Assembly: GCA_027972325.1 (NCBI GenBank)
Contig: JAPMOS010000037.1
Location: forward strand, 186,001 to 250,000
Source of the DNA: Paratrimastix pyriformis
Taxonomy: Eukaryota > Preaxostyla > Paratrimastigidae
Reading direction: 5' to 3'
Length of the DNA: 64,000 bases
The notes under the pieces were generated by a model. The model saw nothing but the letters and a program-made list of their open reading frames with translations, was not told the origin of the DNA and ran no database searches. The stretch's first letter is position 1. Every line of letters starts with the position of its first letter. The position numbers and the translations under genes were made by a program. Shown here piece by piece: positions 41,951 to 55,100 of this stretch.

Positions 41951-44900
41951 TCACTTGCGGAGGGAGCCCATGAGCCCCAGGCCCATGCCGGGGGTGGCGC
42001 TGGCCTCGGCCAGGCCCGCAACCACCTGGGCGAAGGCATCCGAGGCCCGCACCGCCGCGGCCGCGTCCCCGAAGCCATAGCTGAACCCCGGCAGCGGCTG
42101 GCCCTGCCCCGGGACCCCGGCCGTGGCCGCCGATGCCACACCGGACTGCTGTGGTTGCTGCTGGGCCCAGGGGCGCCCCGAGGCGGCGATGATGGCGGCC
42201 AGGTCGACCCGCCCCTCGGCTCCGCCCGGGCCGCCAGCAGCGGCGGGCCCCGGGGCCGGGCCGGCGGGCGCGGGGCCCAGGTAGTCGGGCGAGAATTGGT
42301 GCATGGTCAGGGCCCGGTGGGCGGCGACGTCCAGGCACCGGACCACGTCGGCGGCCAGGGGCCCCTCGACCAGCTCCCGGGCCGCGGCCAGCAGGGGGCC
42401 CACCAGGGCCGGCCCGTCGCCCCGCTCGTGTGCGGGGGAGGGAGCCTCCTCGGCGGGCAGCCCCGACCCGACGGGCATGGCCAGGTGGAGCAGCAGGGCG
42501 TGCAGCAGCCGCAGCAGGGGCCGCCCGTAGGCAGGCCGGCCGTAGCGCAGGGTGGCCGCCCACTGGGCTACCATGGCCGGGCCCTCGGGACCCCCCACGG
42601 CCTCCGCCAGGGGCCGCCCCAGGTCCCGCATGAACTCCTCCGAGCTCGTGTAGCCGCCCTGCAGGCGAAGGGAGCAGAAGACGGGCAGTGCGTGAGAAGA
42701 GGCTGCCGAACCGTTCTCACAGCCCCGAACAACCCCGCCCGCCCGCCCGCCCGCCCGCCCGCCCGCCCGCCCGCCCGTCCCAGTGCCCCGGCCGGGGACC
42801 TTGGCGTAGCGGCCCATGAGGCGGCCCAGCTTAGAGAGGCCCCGCTCGCGGGCCCCCATGGCCAACCCGGCCGCATAGCGGAGGGCTTCGTCCCGGCAGG
42901 CGGCCAGGCTCTCCTGCTCCTCAGGCCGCCCCCCGCTGGGGCCCTCGGGGACGGCGGCAACGGGTGCCGAGGGGGGCGCCCCCTGGAGGAGCAGGGCCGC
43001 CCGGAGGGGCTCGTGGAGCAGCCCGTTGGGCAGCAGCGCACCGAAGAGCGCCGACCGGGTCGGGGCGGCCCCCCCGATGACCGGCCCCGCGCCCTGCTGC
43101 TGCTGCTGGCCCGAGGGAGGGGTGCCAGCCGGGGCCGCTTGGGCGGGGGCTGAGCTGGGTGAGGGCAGGGGCGAGGCGGTGGCGGTGGCGCCGAGGGCGC
43201 GCGGGGTGAGGGCCGCGGGCTGGGCCTGCTCGACCGCGGGGCGGGCCCCGAGGGTGGCGGCCCGGTGGAGGAGCGTCCCTAGGCGGCAGGCGGCCTGGTC
43301 GAGGGCCCCGCAGTCGAGGACGTGCAGCAGGAAGGGCAGCAGGCCGGCCAGAGTCAGCAGGTACTCGCCCAGCGGCCCCTGCGGCTCCATCCGGGGCGGC
43401 GCCAGGGCCCCCGTCTGGCGGCCCACCGGAGCGTCGGCCGGCGAGGGGGCCGATGGCGGGGCGGGTGCCGAGGCTGCGAGGAGGAAGGGCGTCGGGGCCG
43501 CGGGGGAGCACTCGGGGTCGGGCGGCCCGAAGATGTCCACCGGCAGGCAGGAAAGCCGCCCCAGCAGCCGCCGGGCGGGCCGCTCGGTCAGGGGCGAGAC
43601 CAGCCCGCGCAGCAGCAGCCGGTTGATGCTCACCCGCCCCCTGCACAAAACACACGCACACCCGGCCACCCGCCACCAGGTCACCCGGTCATCCGGCAGG
43701 GCAGGAGAGCTGACGTTTACGGGGGTGTGGCGCTGACGGAGAGGCGAAGACAAAAAAGCGAAGCGACGACAAAAAGGCGAAGACAAAAAGGCGAAGACAC
43801 AGGCGGCCGTTGCCGTTGCCAGTGCCGATGCGGACCATCCCAGGGGACGGGCCGCCCTGATGGCGGCGAGGGTGGGCTGGTCGCGGAGGATGCCCGGCTG
43901 CAGGGCGTCCAGCAGGGCCTCCAGCAGGCCCACCCCGGCCGCGTAGAGGGGCTCCCAGGGGGCCTCCAGCAGGGCCAGGCAGGCCCAGACCAGCTGCGGC
44001 AGCACCACAACCCGGCTCCCCGCCAGCCGCACCACCGCATCCTGCAGCGGCACCAGCAGAGGCACCAGCAGAGGCACCAGCAGAGGCACCGCGAGGCCGA
44101 GACGTCAGAACAAGCTCCGGCAGGAATGGGCAAGTCGGGCGCGCCATCGGGGGCGGGGCCGGGTGCGGGTGCGGACCTGGAGGGCCCGGGTGGCTGCCAG
44201 GAGGGCGTCGAGGGCCAGGGGGGCCGAGGCCACCGGGGACGCGGCCGCGACGACGGCGACCTCGGCGGGCAGGTGGGCCTGCTGGAAAGCGAACCCTGGC
44301 GGCGAGGGCAGCGGGGCCGAGGCAGCGCCCCCGGCCACCCCCGGCGAGGCCCCGCCGCCCGAGAGGGAGGCCCGGCCCAGCTGGGGCAGCGGGTTCGAGT
44401 TGGACGCGGGCAGCGGGCTGGGCCCGACCAAGGGGGCCGCAGGGCTGGGCGCGTTGGCGGGGAGGGCGCCCGGCCCAGGGGGATGGGGCGCCGAGGTGGT
44501 CCCCCCGGCGAGCGGCGGGCCTGGCGGCCCTTGCAACGGGCCCAGGGCCAGCAGGGGCTGGGGCGGGGGCGGCACCGGGCTCAGGGCCGCCGGCGGCTGC
44601 TGGAGCTGCTGCCTGTGCAGGGCGGCCAGCTGGCAGCGGCACTGGTGAACGAGCCCGTCCCGCAGGATGCTCAGCAGCCGGCAGCACCCGTCCAGGCTCG
44701 GGCTCGGGCCCAGCCCCCGGTAGAGCTGACCCCCGCCCCCCCGCCGCCACCAGAGACCCGCCACGCCCCAGAAGAGCGCGTCCCGGTGAGGTGACCAGCT
44801 CCGGCCAGCTCCATCTTCGGTGACACCCAGGGGCCGTGGCGTGGCGTGGCGTGGCGTGGCGTGGCGTGGCGTGGCGTGGCGTGGCGTGGCGTGGCGTGGC

Positions 44901-47900
44901 GTGGCGTGGCGTGGCGTGGCGTGGCGTGGCGTGTGCTGGGGGCGGTACGGACGGTGAGCGAGCTGAGCATCTCGCGCGGGTCGCGTGTGCGGGCGGCCCA
45001 GTCCAGCGCTGCACGGGCAGAGGAGCCATCGAGATGAGCGCATGAGGTTCGGAGCAGCAGGAAGCAGCAGCAAGCAGCAGCAGCAGCAAGCAGCAGCAGG
45101 GCATAGCGCGGCCAGGCGGACCGGTGCGGGTCCAGTGGGCGTGCAGGTCGGCGTGCTGGGCCCCCAGATGGCCGCACAGCTGCCCGTCGGGCCGCCGAGA
45201 TGCGAGATCGCGAGGGATGAACGGTGGGAGGGCGGGGCACAGGGCGGTCAGAAGGTTGCCCCGGGTTGGAAGCAAGGGGGCGCAGCCAGGGCGGCAGGGC
45301 GGCAGGGGCGATATGGGGGAGGGAGCAGAGGCGGCAGGAGTTGCGGGGCCCACGGACGGTGGGTGCGAGGATGTGGAGCGGGGGCAGCCCCTGGCCCGTG
45401 ATGAGGGCCTCCAGCAGGGCCGGGGCCTCCATCCCGGGGGCCGGGCAGCCGTCGGGGCCCCGCGGGGCCGCCTGGTCGGGCTGGCTGCGCATATGGGTCT
45501 GCACCAGAGTCCCCACCAGCCGCCGGGCCGTGGCCGCCAGGAAGGGCTGGCCCCCGTCCAGCCGCAGGAAGGCCGCCTGTCCGTAGCCACCCCCCCAACA
45601 CACGCGCCCAGCCGCCCCGAGCGTGAGACACGGGCCGATGAGAAGCCGTGGGGATGAGAAGCCGAGGGGATGAGAAGCCGAGGGCCGAGGGGATGAGAAG
45701 CCGAGGGGATGAGAAGCCGTGGGGATGAGAAGCCGTGGGGATGAGAAGCCGTGGGGATGAGAAGCCGAGGGGATGAGAAGCCGAGGGGATGAGAAGCCGA
45801 GGGGATGAGAAGCCGATGAGAAGCCGTGGGGGTGAGAAGCCGAGGGGATGAGAAGCCGACGAGGGCCGAGGGGATGGACGGGGTCGCTGCGCCTTCCAAC
45901 CCAAGGTGGGGTGGCGGGGTGCGGGACGGACGTGGAGGATGGCGGGGTAGTGGGGCCTCAGGGGCTCCTCCTGCTCGTAGGCGAGGGCCGCCAGCAGCAC
46001 CAGGGCCCCGTCCGACCGGCCCATCCGGCTGGCCTCACGCGGGCGGGCGTTCAGCTTGCGCAGCGGCAGCACCGCAGGCCGCTGGCAGGCCACCACGCGC
46101 CGCCACAGCCACAACCCCATGCCATCAAGGCCCAGGCCCAGGCCCAGACCCGTGGAGGTGAGGAGCCAGACGAGGAGAGAGTCGGCGGGCATGACAGCGG
46201 CTGCGGGGGTGGGTGAGGGGGTGGCACTGGCTGCGGACCGCGGTCTCGTCGGCGGCGGCCTCCTGAGCGAGGGCCGCTCGGGTGAAGGGCATGGCCGCCA
46301 GGGCCGCGGGCGAGAGTGGCGCCATCCCCAGCGGGCTGCGGGCGCCCCCGGGCAGGGGCGGGATGCCGGCGGGCAGACCCACCAGGGGGGTGGCCGGCCC
46401 GGAGGCCGAGGGGGATGCCGAGGGGCTGGTCTCCTCGCGGCGGCCCAGGACGCGCTGCTCCCAGAGGGCCGGCAGGGCAGGCCGGGCCCGGGGCCGCCCC
46501 GAGATCCGCCGGAAACCATGCGCAGAGGGCGGCCGGTTGGGGGCTGGCCGAGAGCCCGCAGCCGAGGGGCCGGCGCCCGTCTGCAGCCACACCCGGATGA
46601 GGCGCCGAGGCACGCACGGTGAGACGGTTGGTGGCTCCGTGGCAAGCCACAGGAGAGGGGACGCAAGGGTGGACACAGGGTGGACACAGGGTGGACACAG
46701 GGTGGACACAGGGTGGACACAGGGTGGACGCAAGGGGGCGCAGGGGGGCGCAGGGGGGCGCAGGGGGGCGCAGGGGGGCGCAAGGGGGCGCAAGGGGGCG
46801 CAAGGGGGCGGGGGCAAGGGGGCGCAAGGGGGCGCAAGGGGGCGCAAGGGGGCGCAAGGGGGACGGACCTCGAGGTCGGGCTGCGGGTCGGGGTCGCTGT
46901 CGGTGGGGCTGAGGGCCCCCAGCCACCGGTGGGCCCGCGGGGCGGCCGAGGTCTGGCCCAGGGTGCCCCCCTCGGGGTCGCTGTGCTCGTCGGCCGACGG
47001 CTCCCACTGCGGGTCGGGGGGCCCCCGGCAGCTCGGGGCGAGCGCCTCCTCGGCGGGGCCCCACCCGCGGCCGGCGGAGGGGCGGTGGCAGCAGGGGCAC
47101 CGGTCAGCCTCCCCGCCGCTGGGCAGCGAGGGGCAGGGCGAGGGCGAGGGCGAGGGGGACGAGGGCGGCGAGGCGGCCCGGCCGGAGGGCTGCGAGGAGG
47201 ACGAGCCCGACGAGGACCACGAAGACCAGCCTTCAGCCGGCCCCCCGGCCCAGGTGGTGCGTCGCTGCTGTCTCGGGTGGGCGCCGCGGGCCTGGGCGCG
47301 CCAGGTGGCCAGGTCGACCCGGTCCCGCAGGGCGCCCCGCTGGGGCAGCGTCAGTCGGCCCAGGCGGCCCGTCAGGTGGGGTGGTATGCCCGGCGATGCC
47401 GCCCCCGGGCCCATGGGGTCGCCCGCCAGGAGGGGCGACACGGGGGGCGACCTGGGGTGGGCGCTGGGCATGGGCCGCCCCGCCGCCAGGGCCGCCAGGT
47501 CGCTCAGGGGCAGCGCCGAGTCCTGGCTGATGCTACACGGGCCCGAGGGGAAGGGGAAGGGGCGCGAGGACGGCCGCGAGAAGCAGCGCGGGGGTGAGCC
47601 AGCAGGCAGGCCCGGGGGGCTGGAGGATGGGGGCCGAGAGACGAGAGACGCGCAAGGGGGCAGCCAGCAGGGGCGGGGGCAGCAGGGGCGGGGGCGGGAG
47701 GGCCGCGGACCTGCGCCTGTGCCTGACCCGGATGGGCGGCGACATGAGGGCCGGCGGCCCAGGGCGGGGCCGGGGGCCCAGCGGCTCCAGGGCGGGGGGC
47801 GCAGGGGCAGGGGCCCTGTAGGCATGGCGTGAGGGGACCCGTGGCGGGCGGGGGGCGGCCGAGGGCGAGGCGGGGGGCAGGTGGCCCCAGGGGGCGCCCC

Positions 47901-50900
47901 GCCAGCCGGGGAGGGCCAGCGAGCCGTAGAGGGCTGGAGGCGAGAGCGGCCCGGGGCCGTAGGCGCCGATGGTGGTCGGACCCTCGTGGCCGCCGAGCCC
48001 GGCCTCGGTCCCCGCCACGGTCGCCCGGCGCCCCAGCTGCGGCCCCGGCCCGGTCGGCAGCCCACGGGCACCGGCGCCCTCCGAGTAGCCGCCGCTGGTG
48101 CTGCGGTGCGGCCTGCGGGGCCCCAGGCCCTGTTGATGGGGGTGGTGTTGGCTGGGGCGCTGGCTGCGGCTACTGTGGTGGTGGTGGTGATGGTGGCGGT
48201 GGCAGTGGGGCGGGGCCTCGGCATCGCCCGGGGCGGGCCCGAAGGCGGCGGGCATCAGGGGGGCCCCGGCGCGCCGGGTGGGGAGGGTCATGCAGGTCCG
48301 GCCATCCCGGGGCGTTCGGGTGGCCGCGTCCCGTTCGGCCCCCGTCAGGCCGCCGCTGACCAGCAGCTGGGCGCTGAGGCGGCTCAGGGCTGCTCGGGCC
48401 GACCGACAGGAGGGGTGCCGAGGGCGCGAAGTGAGCATGGCGGTGAGCCTGAGATGGGCGCGGGGGGGGCGCAGACCTTTGCGTGGGCCGCGCCTCCTGT
48501 AGGAGGCCGCCCCGGTGGGCACCCAGGCCCCCGGGGGCGCGTAGGGCGAACCGGCCGGCGAGCGGGGCGCCGGGCTGCTGCTGGCCGATGGGGCCGCGCT
48601 GCTCCCCGTGGGCCCCCGGGCCGATGCGGGGCTGGGGCTCCTCCGGGGGGTGGCCGTCGAGGGGGCCGGCGAGGCGTGGGCCGACGGAGACGACGGTGCC
48701 GTTGCTGCTGCAATGAGCGGGCCGCTCGGGGCGGCCGACGGGGCCGTGGGGCCCGTGCTGCTGGGGGACCGCGGTGGGGGCCCGACCGGGGAGAGGGCGC
48801 ACGCGCTGCCCGCCCCAAGGGGCGACGCGGGCCCGGGGGTGGTGGCCCCGGGGGTCGTCGAGCCGGGCGTGGTGGGGCCGGCCCCGGTCCCAGCGGGTAG
48901 CGGGGCGGGCGAGAGGGGCTCCCCCTGGGGCGGGCTGGGGGGCAGCAGGCTGCTCGTGCGGCCCCCCGAGTGGGCCTGCGATGGGCTGGGTGTGCCGCCC
49001 CGCGGGGGACTGGCGGAGCGGCTGGCCCCCGAGGCCGCCGCGCTGCTGCTCGGGCTGGCTGCGGGCGGGGGGCCGCCCGTGCCCATGCCGGGCCAACCCG
49101 CGGAGCCGCCCAGCCGGGCAAAGGACTGGGCCGCCCGGCGGTGGGCCTCGGCCTCCTCGTCGGTGGGCGGCCAGAGGTCCTCCTCGTCATCCTCCTCCTC
49201 CGGGCCCGCCGCCCTCGGGGGCTCCGGCTCGGCCCCCACGGGACCCGCCTCTCCCAGGCCCGCCAGGCGGGACGGCTGGGAGGCGGCCCGGTGGGGCAGC
49301 AGGCCCGAGCCGGAGGAGCCTTCGTCCCACCCGGCCCGCCGGCTCCCGGGGCCACTCGGCGGGTTGTGGTGGTGGCACTCCGACAGCCCCGCGGCGGGCC
49401 CGCGGTGGTGGTGGTGGTGGTGGTGGTGGTGATGCCCGTGGTGGGCGTGGCCCATGCGTGGGCACGGCGTCGAGGGCGGGGTCGAGCAGGAGCACGAACA
49501 GGAGCAGGAGCACGAACAGGAGCAGGAGCGGCACGAGGGGCACACGGGCGCGGGTGGGGCGGGGGCAGCCGAGGAGCGGCCCCACGTGGTCCGCCGGGTG
49601 GCGCCTGTCCCGGGGCGCCGGGTGGGGTGGGCCGGCCGGGCCAGCCGGACGGGGCCGCCCAGCCACCGCATGACCAGCGTGTCCGCGCACAGGCGGGGCC
49701 GCCGGCGGGCCATGGCCAGCACCGCAAGGGACACGGTCGCCAGCAGGGCCGAGTGGGTGGGCATCCCCTGCGGCCCAGGCCCCAACAAGAGCGATCAGCA
49801 CACAAGCCGCGCTCCGCAGCCCGCAAAAAATGCTCGGAAGGGGGGGGGGAGGGGGGGGAGGGGGGGAGGGCAGGCAGGCGGAGGTGGGCCGGACGTGGAA
49901 GTGGATGGCGCTGGTGGCGCCCAGGGGCCCGGCTCCCTGCAGCTGCTGGACGGTCGGGGCCGAGGCGGCGGCGGCGGGCGGGGGCCCCTTAAGGAGCCCC
50001 AGGCTGCGGGCGTGGGCGGGCGAGGGGGAGGCGCGCGGGTCCCAGCCGACCAGGGCGGGGTGCATCAGGGTGAACATGTAATGGCTCGTGGCCCGCCCGG
50101 GGGCGGCCAGGCCCAGAGCCGGGTCCGAGGGCAGCACCGCCAGCAGGTCCCGGGGCGCCAGCCCGTGGGCGCAGAGGGGGTTCTCGGCGTACAGCCAGCC
50201 GCCCGCCCGCCAGAGGGCCGTCATGTCGCCCCCGCCCAGCTGGGTGGCCGAGGGCGGCCCGGCCAGGGGCCACCCCGGGCCCGGCTCGAGGCGCCCCTCC
50301 AGCAGAGGGCTGCCCGCCCCCCAGGGGCCGCCGCTGCCGGCGGTGAAGCCCATGCCCGGGCCGGCCGAGCCCTCGCGGAGGGAGGGCGGCGAGTAGGGCC
50401 CCAGGCCGAGCCCCATGACCGAGGCCGAGGCCGAGGCCGAGGCGGGGGCCGCCAGGAAGCTGCCGCTGCGGGTGGAGTCGGCCCCCGAGGCCAGCCCGCT
50501 CCCCATCAGGGCCGCCAGGGGCCCGTGGGTGTGCGCCCCGCCCGCCGAGAAGAGGCTGCTCCCGCTGGCCCCGCTGGGGGGCGCCCCGGGGAGGCCGCCC
50601 GTCAGGCTGCCCACGGCCCCCAGCCCCGAGCCGGCCGACAGGGACAGGGCCCCCGTCCCGCTGCCCGGCCCCTGCAGTGGCCCCTGCGGCTGGGCGACCT
50701 GCGAGCCGGGCGCCGGGCCAGGGTGGGCCGGGCCGGGGGCGCCGCTCGGCTGGGATGTTCGCGGGGTGCCGTAGAGGGCCCGCAGGTGGCGGGCGGTGGT
50801 CTCGACGAGGACCTCCAGCCCAACCCGCGCATTGGTCGCCTGCCCACGCCCAGCCGGCCCCGCCGCCCGCCGCCATGTGAGGCCCCGGCACGGTAGGGGC

Positions 50901-52103
50901 GATGTGGGCGATGTGGGCGTGCAGGGCGTGCAGGGCGTGCAGGGCGTGCAGAGGGCGGACGCTGTGGGCGATGGTGGTCCAGATGGCCTCCACCTCGCTG
51001 GGGAAGAGGGCCGCGTGGGCGGCCGACAGGCTCAGCAGCATCTGCGCCAGCGACCAGCGGGGCAGCATGGCATCGGGCATACGGGCGATGTGGACGAGGA
51101 AGGGGCGTCTCGCCTCGAGCGGGCGCCCGGCAGGGGCAGCGAGGGCGAGGAGCTGGGGAGAGGGGGGTGCGGGCAGGCGGCAGGCGGCAGGCGGACTCTG
51201 ACGTGGTCGGCGAAGGGCTGCGGGCCGAGGGACGAGCAGCGCAGGTGGCCCACGAAGGGGCAGGCAACCCGCAGGAGCGCCTTGACGCTGGGCAGGCTGG
51301 CCGTGGGGGCGCGCGTGCAGATCTGCCCACCGAGCCCACCGAGCCCACCGAGCCCACCGAGCCCACCGAGCCCACCGAGCCCACCGAGCCCACCGAGCCC
51401 ACCGAGCCCACCGAGCCCACCGAGCCCACCGAGCCACGCCCATGAGAGGCGCATCTCCGCATGAGAGCATGCCGGGGGCGGGCGGGGAGGGAAGTGCAGT
51501 GCGAGGCGCAGCCCGTGGGGGCTGAGGGCGCAGGGGGCGGGGGCGCAGGGGCGGGGACGCGGGGGACCTCGGCGAGGATGGGCGATGCCATCTCGGGCTG
51601 CTCGTCGGCCAGCCGCTGGGCGAGGGCCACCTGGGCGCGCACACACGAGGCCGACGCCTCGGGCGCCAGGGCAACACGCGGCTGCGCCTCCCCACGCCGG
51701 GCCACGGGCGGGGGCACCCTGCGCCACCCGATGGCCCGCCAGAAGATCGGACGCGGGATGAGTGGGGCACGGGGCACGGGGCACGGGGCACGGGGCACGG
51801 GGCATCAAGAGAGGGGTGGCGTGGATGCCTCGGCGGGGCGGCGAGGGGCGGACGATGCGGGTGCGGGCTGCCAGCCGTGGTGGAGGCGGGCCCCGATGGA
51901 GGCCGTCAGCAGCCGCGCCACGGGGGTCGGCTCTCCGGGGGCCGCAGGGGGGCTCGGGGCGTGGGCGGCCAGCAGCAGGCCGAGCAGATCCTCCCTGCAT
52001 CGCCCCGCCATCCCCACCCACACCCGCCGCCGCTGACATCAACCCCAATGCAGAGGCCGCCCCCCAAGTGCCCCCATGGTGGGGTGTGCGTGTGCGTGTG
52101 CGT

Positions 52104-52146
<43 letters not shown>

Positions 52147-55100
52147 CGTGTGCGTGTGCGTGTGCGTGTGCGTGTGCGTGTGCGTGTGCGTGTGCGTGTG
52201 GGGTCGAGCGAGGCGGACTCGTCTTCGGGGGCGGTCGCGTCCGAGGGGAATGGGCACTCGATCCGCAGCCCCAGGGGGCGCCGCGACAGCTTGGGGGCCG
52301 CGACGGGGGGCGCCCGCAGGGCCGCCGCCAGGGCCTGGAGCTGGGCCGCCAGGGCCTCGTCGCCGACCAGCTCGCCGCCCACAACCCGCAGCAGCTGGGC
52401 CGCCAGCGACCGGGTGGGCGGGTCCGGGTCCGTGTACTGCGGATGCGTCCCAAGGCACCAGCCACCACGCCCCCGCAGACGGGCACCCCCAGGCAGCCGA
52501 GACACCAGGTCAGAGAAGGGCGGCCCCGAGGAAGCCGGCCCCAAGTGGTGGCCGGCCGGGGAGGGCAGCCAGGGGGGTGCCCGAGCCAGGGGGGTGCCCG
52601 AGCCAGGGGGGTGCCCGAGCCAGGGGGGTGCCCGAGCCAGGGGGTGCGGGAGGCAGGGCGCAGGGCGGGCCTTGGTGAGGGCCAGCACCAGCAGGACGGC
52701 CAGCGGCAGCCAGGCCAGCCGGCCCTCGTAGAGCGAGAGCAGCACCTCCAGGTGGCCCCGCCCGATGGGGGAGCCCGCCTCGTGCCGGTAGCACTCGTGC
52801 ACGCTGCGCCAGCGGGCCGGCCCAACAAATGAGACGGGGACGGGCGGGGCGGGCCAGGAGGGGCGGGCCAGGAGGCAGTGGGGGGGGGGGGGGGGGGGGG
52901 GCGGACCTGCCCATCGCCAGCTCGGGGTTGCTCTCCAGCAGCGAGTGCAGGCCTGCCGGGCAGGGACATGCCGAGTCAGGGAAGCAGGGGCAGGGACATG
53001 CCGAGTCAGGGAAGCAGGGGCAGGGACATGCCGAGTCTCAGTAATGGCAGAAGCAGGGGCCAGGGTGGAGGGGCCAGGGTGGAGGGGCATGGCATGGGGG
53101 CATGGTATGGGGGCATGGGGGCATGCATGACACGGGGGCGGGGGCATGGTATGGGGGCATGGGGGCATGCATGACACGGGGGCGGGGGCATGGTATGGGG
53201 GCATGGGGGCATGCATGACACGGGGGCGGGGGCATGGTATGGGGGCATGGGGGCATGCATGACACGGGGGCATGAGCAGGCCCAGGGTGCGGACCGGTGC
53301 GGGCCCAGGCGGCCTTCATGGCGACCTGGTCGGCGATGCCCTGGCCCTGCATGAGGGTGTTCATCCAGCCCAGCAGCAGCCCGGGCGGCATGTCGCCCTC
53401 ATCCGGCCGGTGGCCCCCAGCAGCCGCGCCGCCCGTGGGCTGGCCGGACGCTGAGGCGCCATCCGAGGGGTGCCCCGGGCCGGGCACCCCCCAGTAGTCC
53501 GCGTCGAAGTGGCTCAGGCTCGCCTGCGCCCCACCCGGTCGGTGTCCGCCGTTACGACAAGGATGCAGCGCTTGGCTGGCGGGCGAATGGAAGGGGCGAC
53601 GGGCAGGGGCTGCGACAGGGGCAGGGGCCGCGTCATCAAGCGGGGCGAGGGCGGACCTGGAGGGTGTGGCCGCCGTCCTCCTGGCCGCCTGGGGGCCCCG
53701 AGGGGGCGGAGCCCGAGGCGCCCGAGCCGAAGCTGCCCAGGGCAGGCTGCCCGGGGGCGTGGCCAAGCCCCTGGGCGGGCAGGGCCGCCGCGGCCAAGAC
53801 GGCCGGGTGGAGGGCCAGGTCGGGGGGCGCCCGCAGGGGAAAGGCCTTGGGGTGCAGCAGCGGGCCCCGGCAGAGGGTCGCCAGGGTGCGGTGGGCGTAG
53901 AGGGCCGCGTTGTGGTGCAGCAGGGCGGCCTGGTCGAGGGCCTGCTGCCGCTCGGCGGGGCTGCGCATCTGCAGGTGTAGCGCCGACCGGAGGCCCGCCG
54001 AGAGGGGGCTCGTGGCCCACCCGTGCAGCAGCACAAAGTGCCCGCACCTGCCGCCCCCCACACCCGCCGCCCCCACACCCCGCTCGGTCACAACGGTTCG
54101 AAAAAGGGGGGCAGAGCCCAGGGGCAGGGGGCAGCCAGGGGGCAGCCAGGGGGCAGGGGCAGCCCAGGGGGAGGGGTCAGGCATCGTATGAGGGCGGCGC
54201 ACGGCACGGACCGCTGCTGGGGCGTCCATGGCGGGGGCACGTCCTTGGGGGGCGCCTGCGGGGCCGACGGGAAGGCCTCCACCGAGAGCTGCGCCGCCCG
54301 CCCCGCCCAGGTGACGTCAGGCCCGAGTGAGGGCCAGCCGGGGGCCCGAGGAATGGTGGCGTGGGCGTGGGCGTGGGCGTGGGCGGACCAGGGCGATGAG
54401 GGAGGCCACATCGGCCCTGAGGGAGGCGATGGCGGCCCAGTTGGCGGCCAGGGAGGGCGTGTCCGCCCAGGCGGCCATGTTGGTGCTCTGCAGACGCCGC
54501 CCCGCCCGCCGGCCGGACGCACACGAGTTCCGTTCGGGTCAGCCCAGGAGGCCGGGTTCGGGAGCCCCTTGGGCCCGAGGGGCGAGGAGGCGGGCGGGGC
54601 GGACCATGTGGGCGCTGGCCTGGCCGAGGACGTCGAGGGCCCGCCCCACGAAGGCCACCAGGGCGTCTCGGTGGGGCAGCCGAGCCGGGCTGCCGAAGAA
54701 GCCGGCCGGCAGCCGTTCCACCAGCCCCCGGTAGATCTGCCCAGCCCCAGCCCCAGCCCCAGCCCCAGCCCCAGCCCCAGCCCCAGACCACCAGACCACC
54801 AGACCACCAGACCGCCAGACCGCCAGACCGCCAGACCGCCAGACCACCAGACCATCAGATGATGGCCGCACATCCGGTCGGTTGGGGGGGGGGGGGGGGG
54901 GGGGCAAGGGCAAGGGCAAGGGCAAGTGGGCGGAAGGGGCAAGTGGGCGGAAGGGGCAAGTGGGCGGAAGGGCAAGTGGGCGGAAGGGGCAAGAGGCGGC
55001 AGGGGCGGGCAGGACCATGGCGATGGCTGCCAGGAGGCGGTACCGCTGGGGCGGCCCTTCTCACGGCGGTCGTCGTAGCCCTCCTGCTGCTGGGCCAGCC

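Noticed and set aside
45641-45862. Regular repeats that could be taken for a CRISPR array
   Set aside because: Units are back to back with no unique spacers, and the setting is an intron of a eukaryotic gene.
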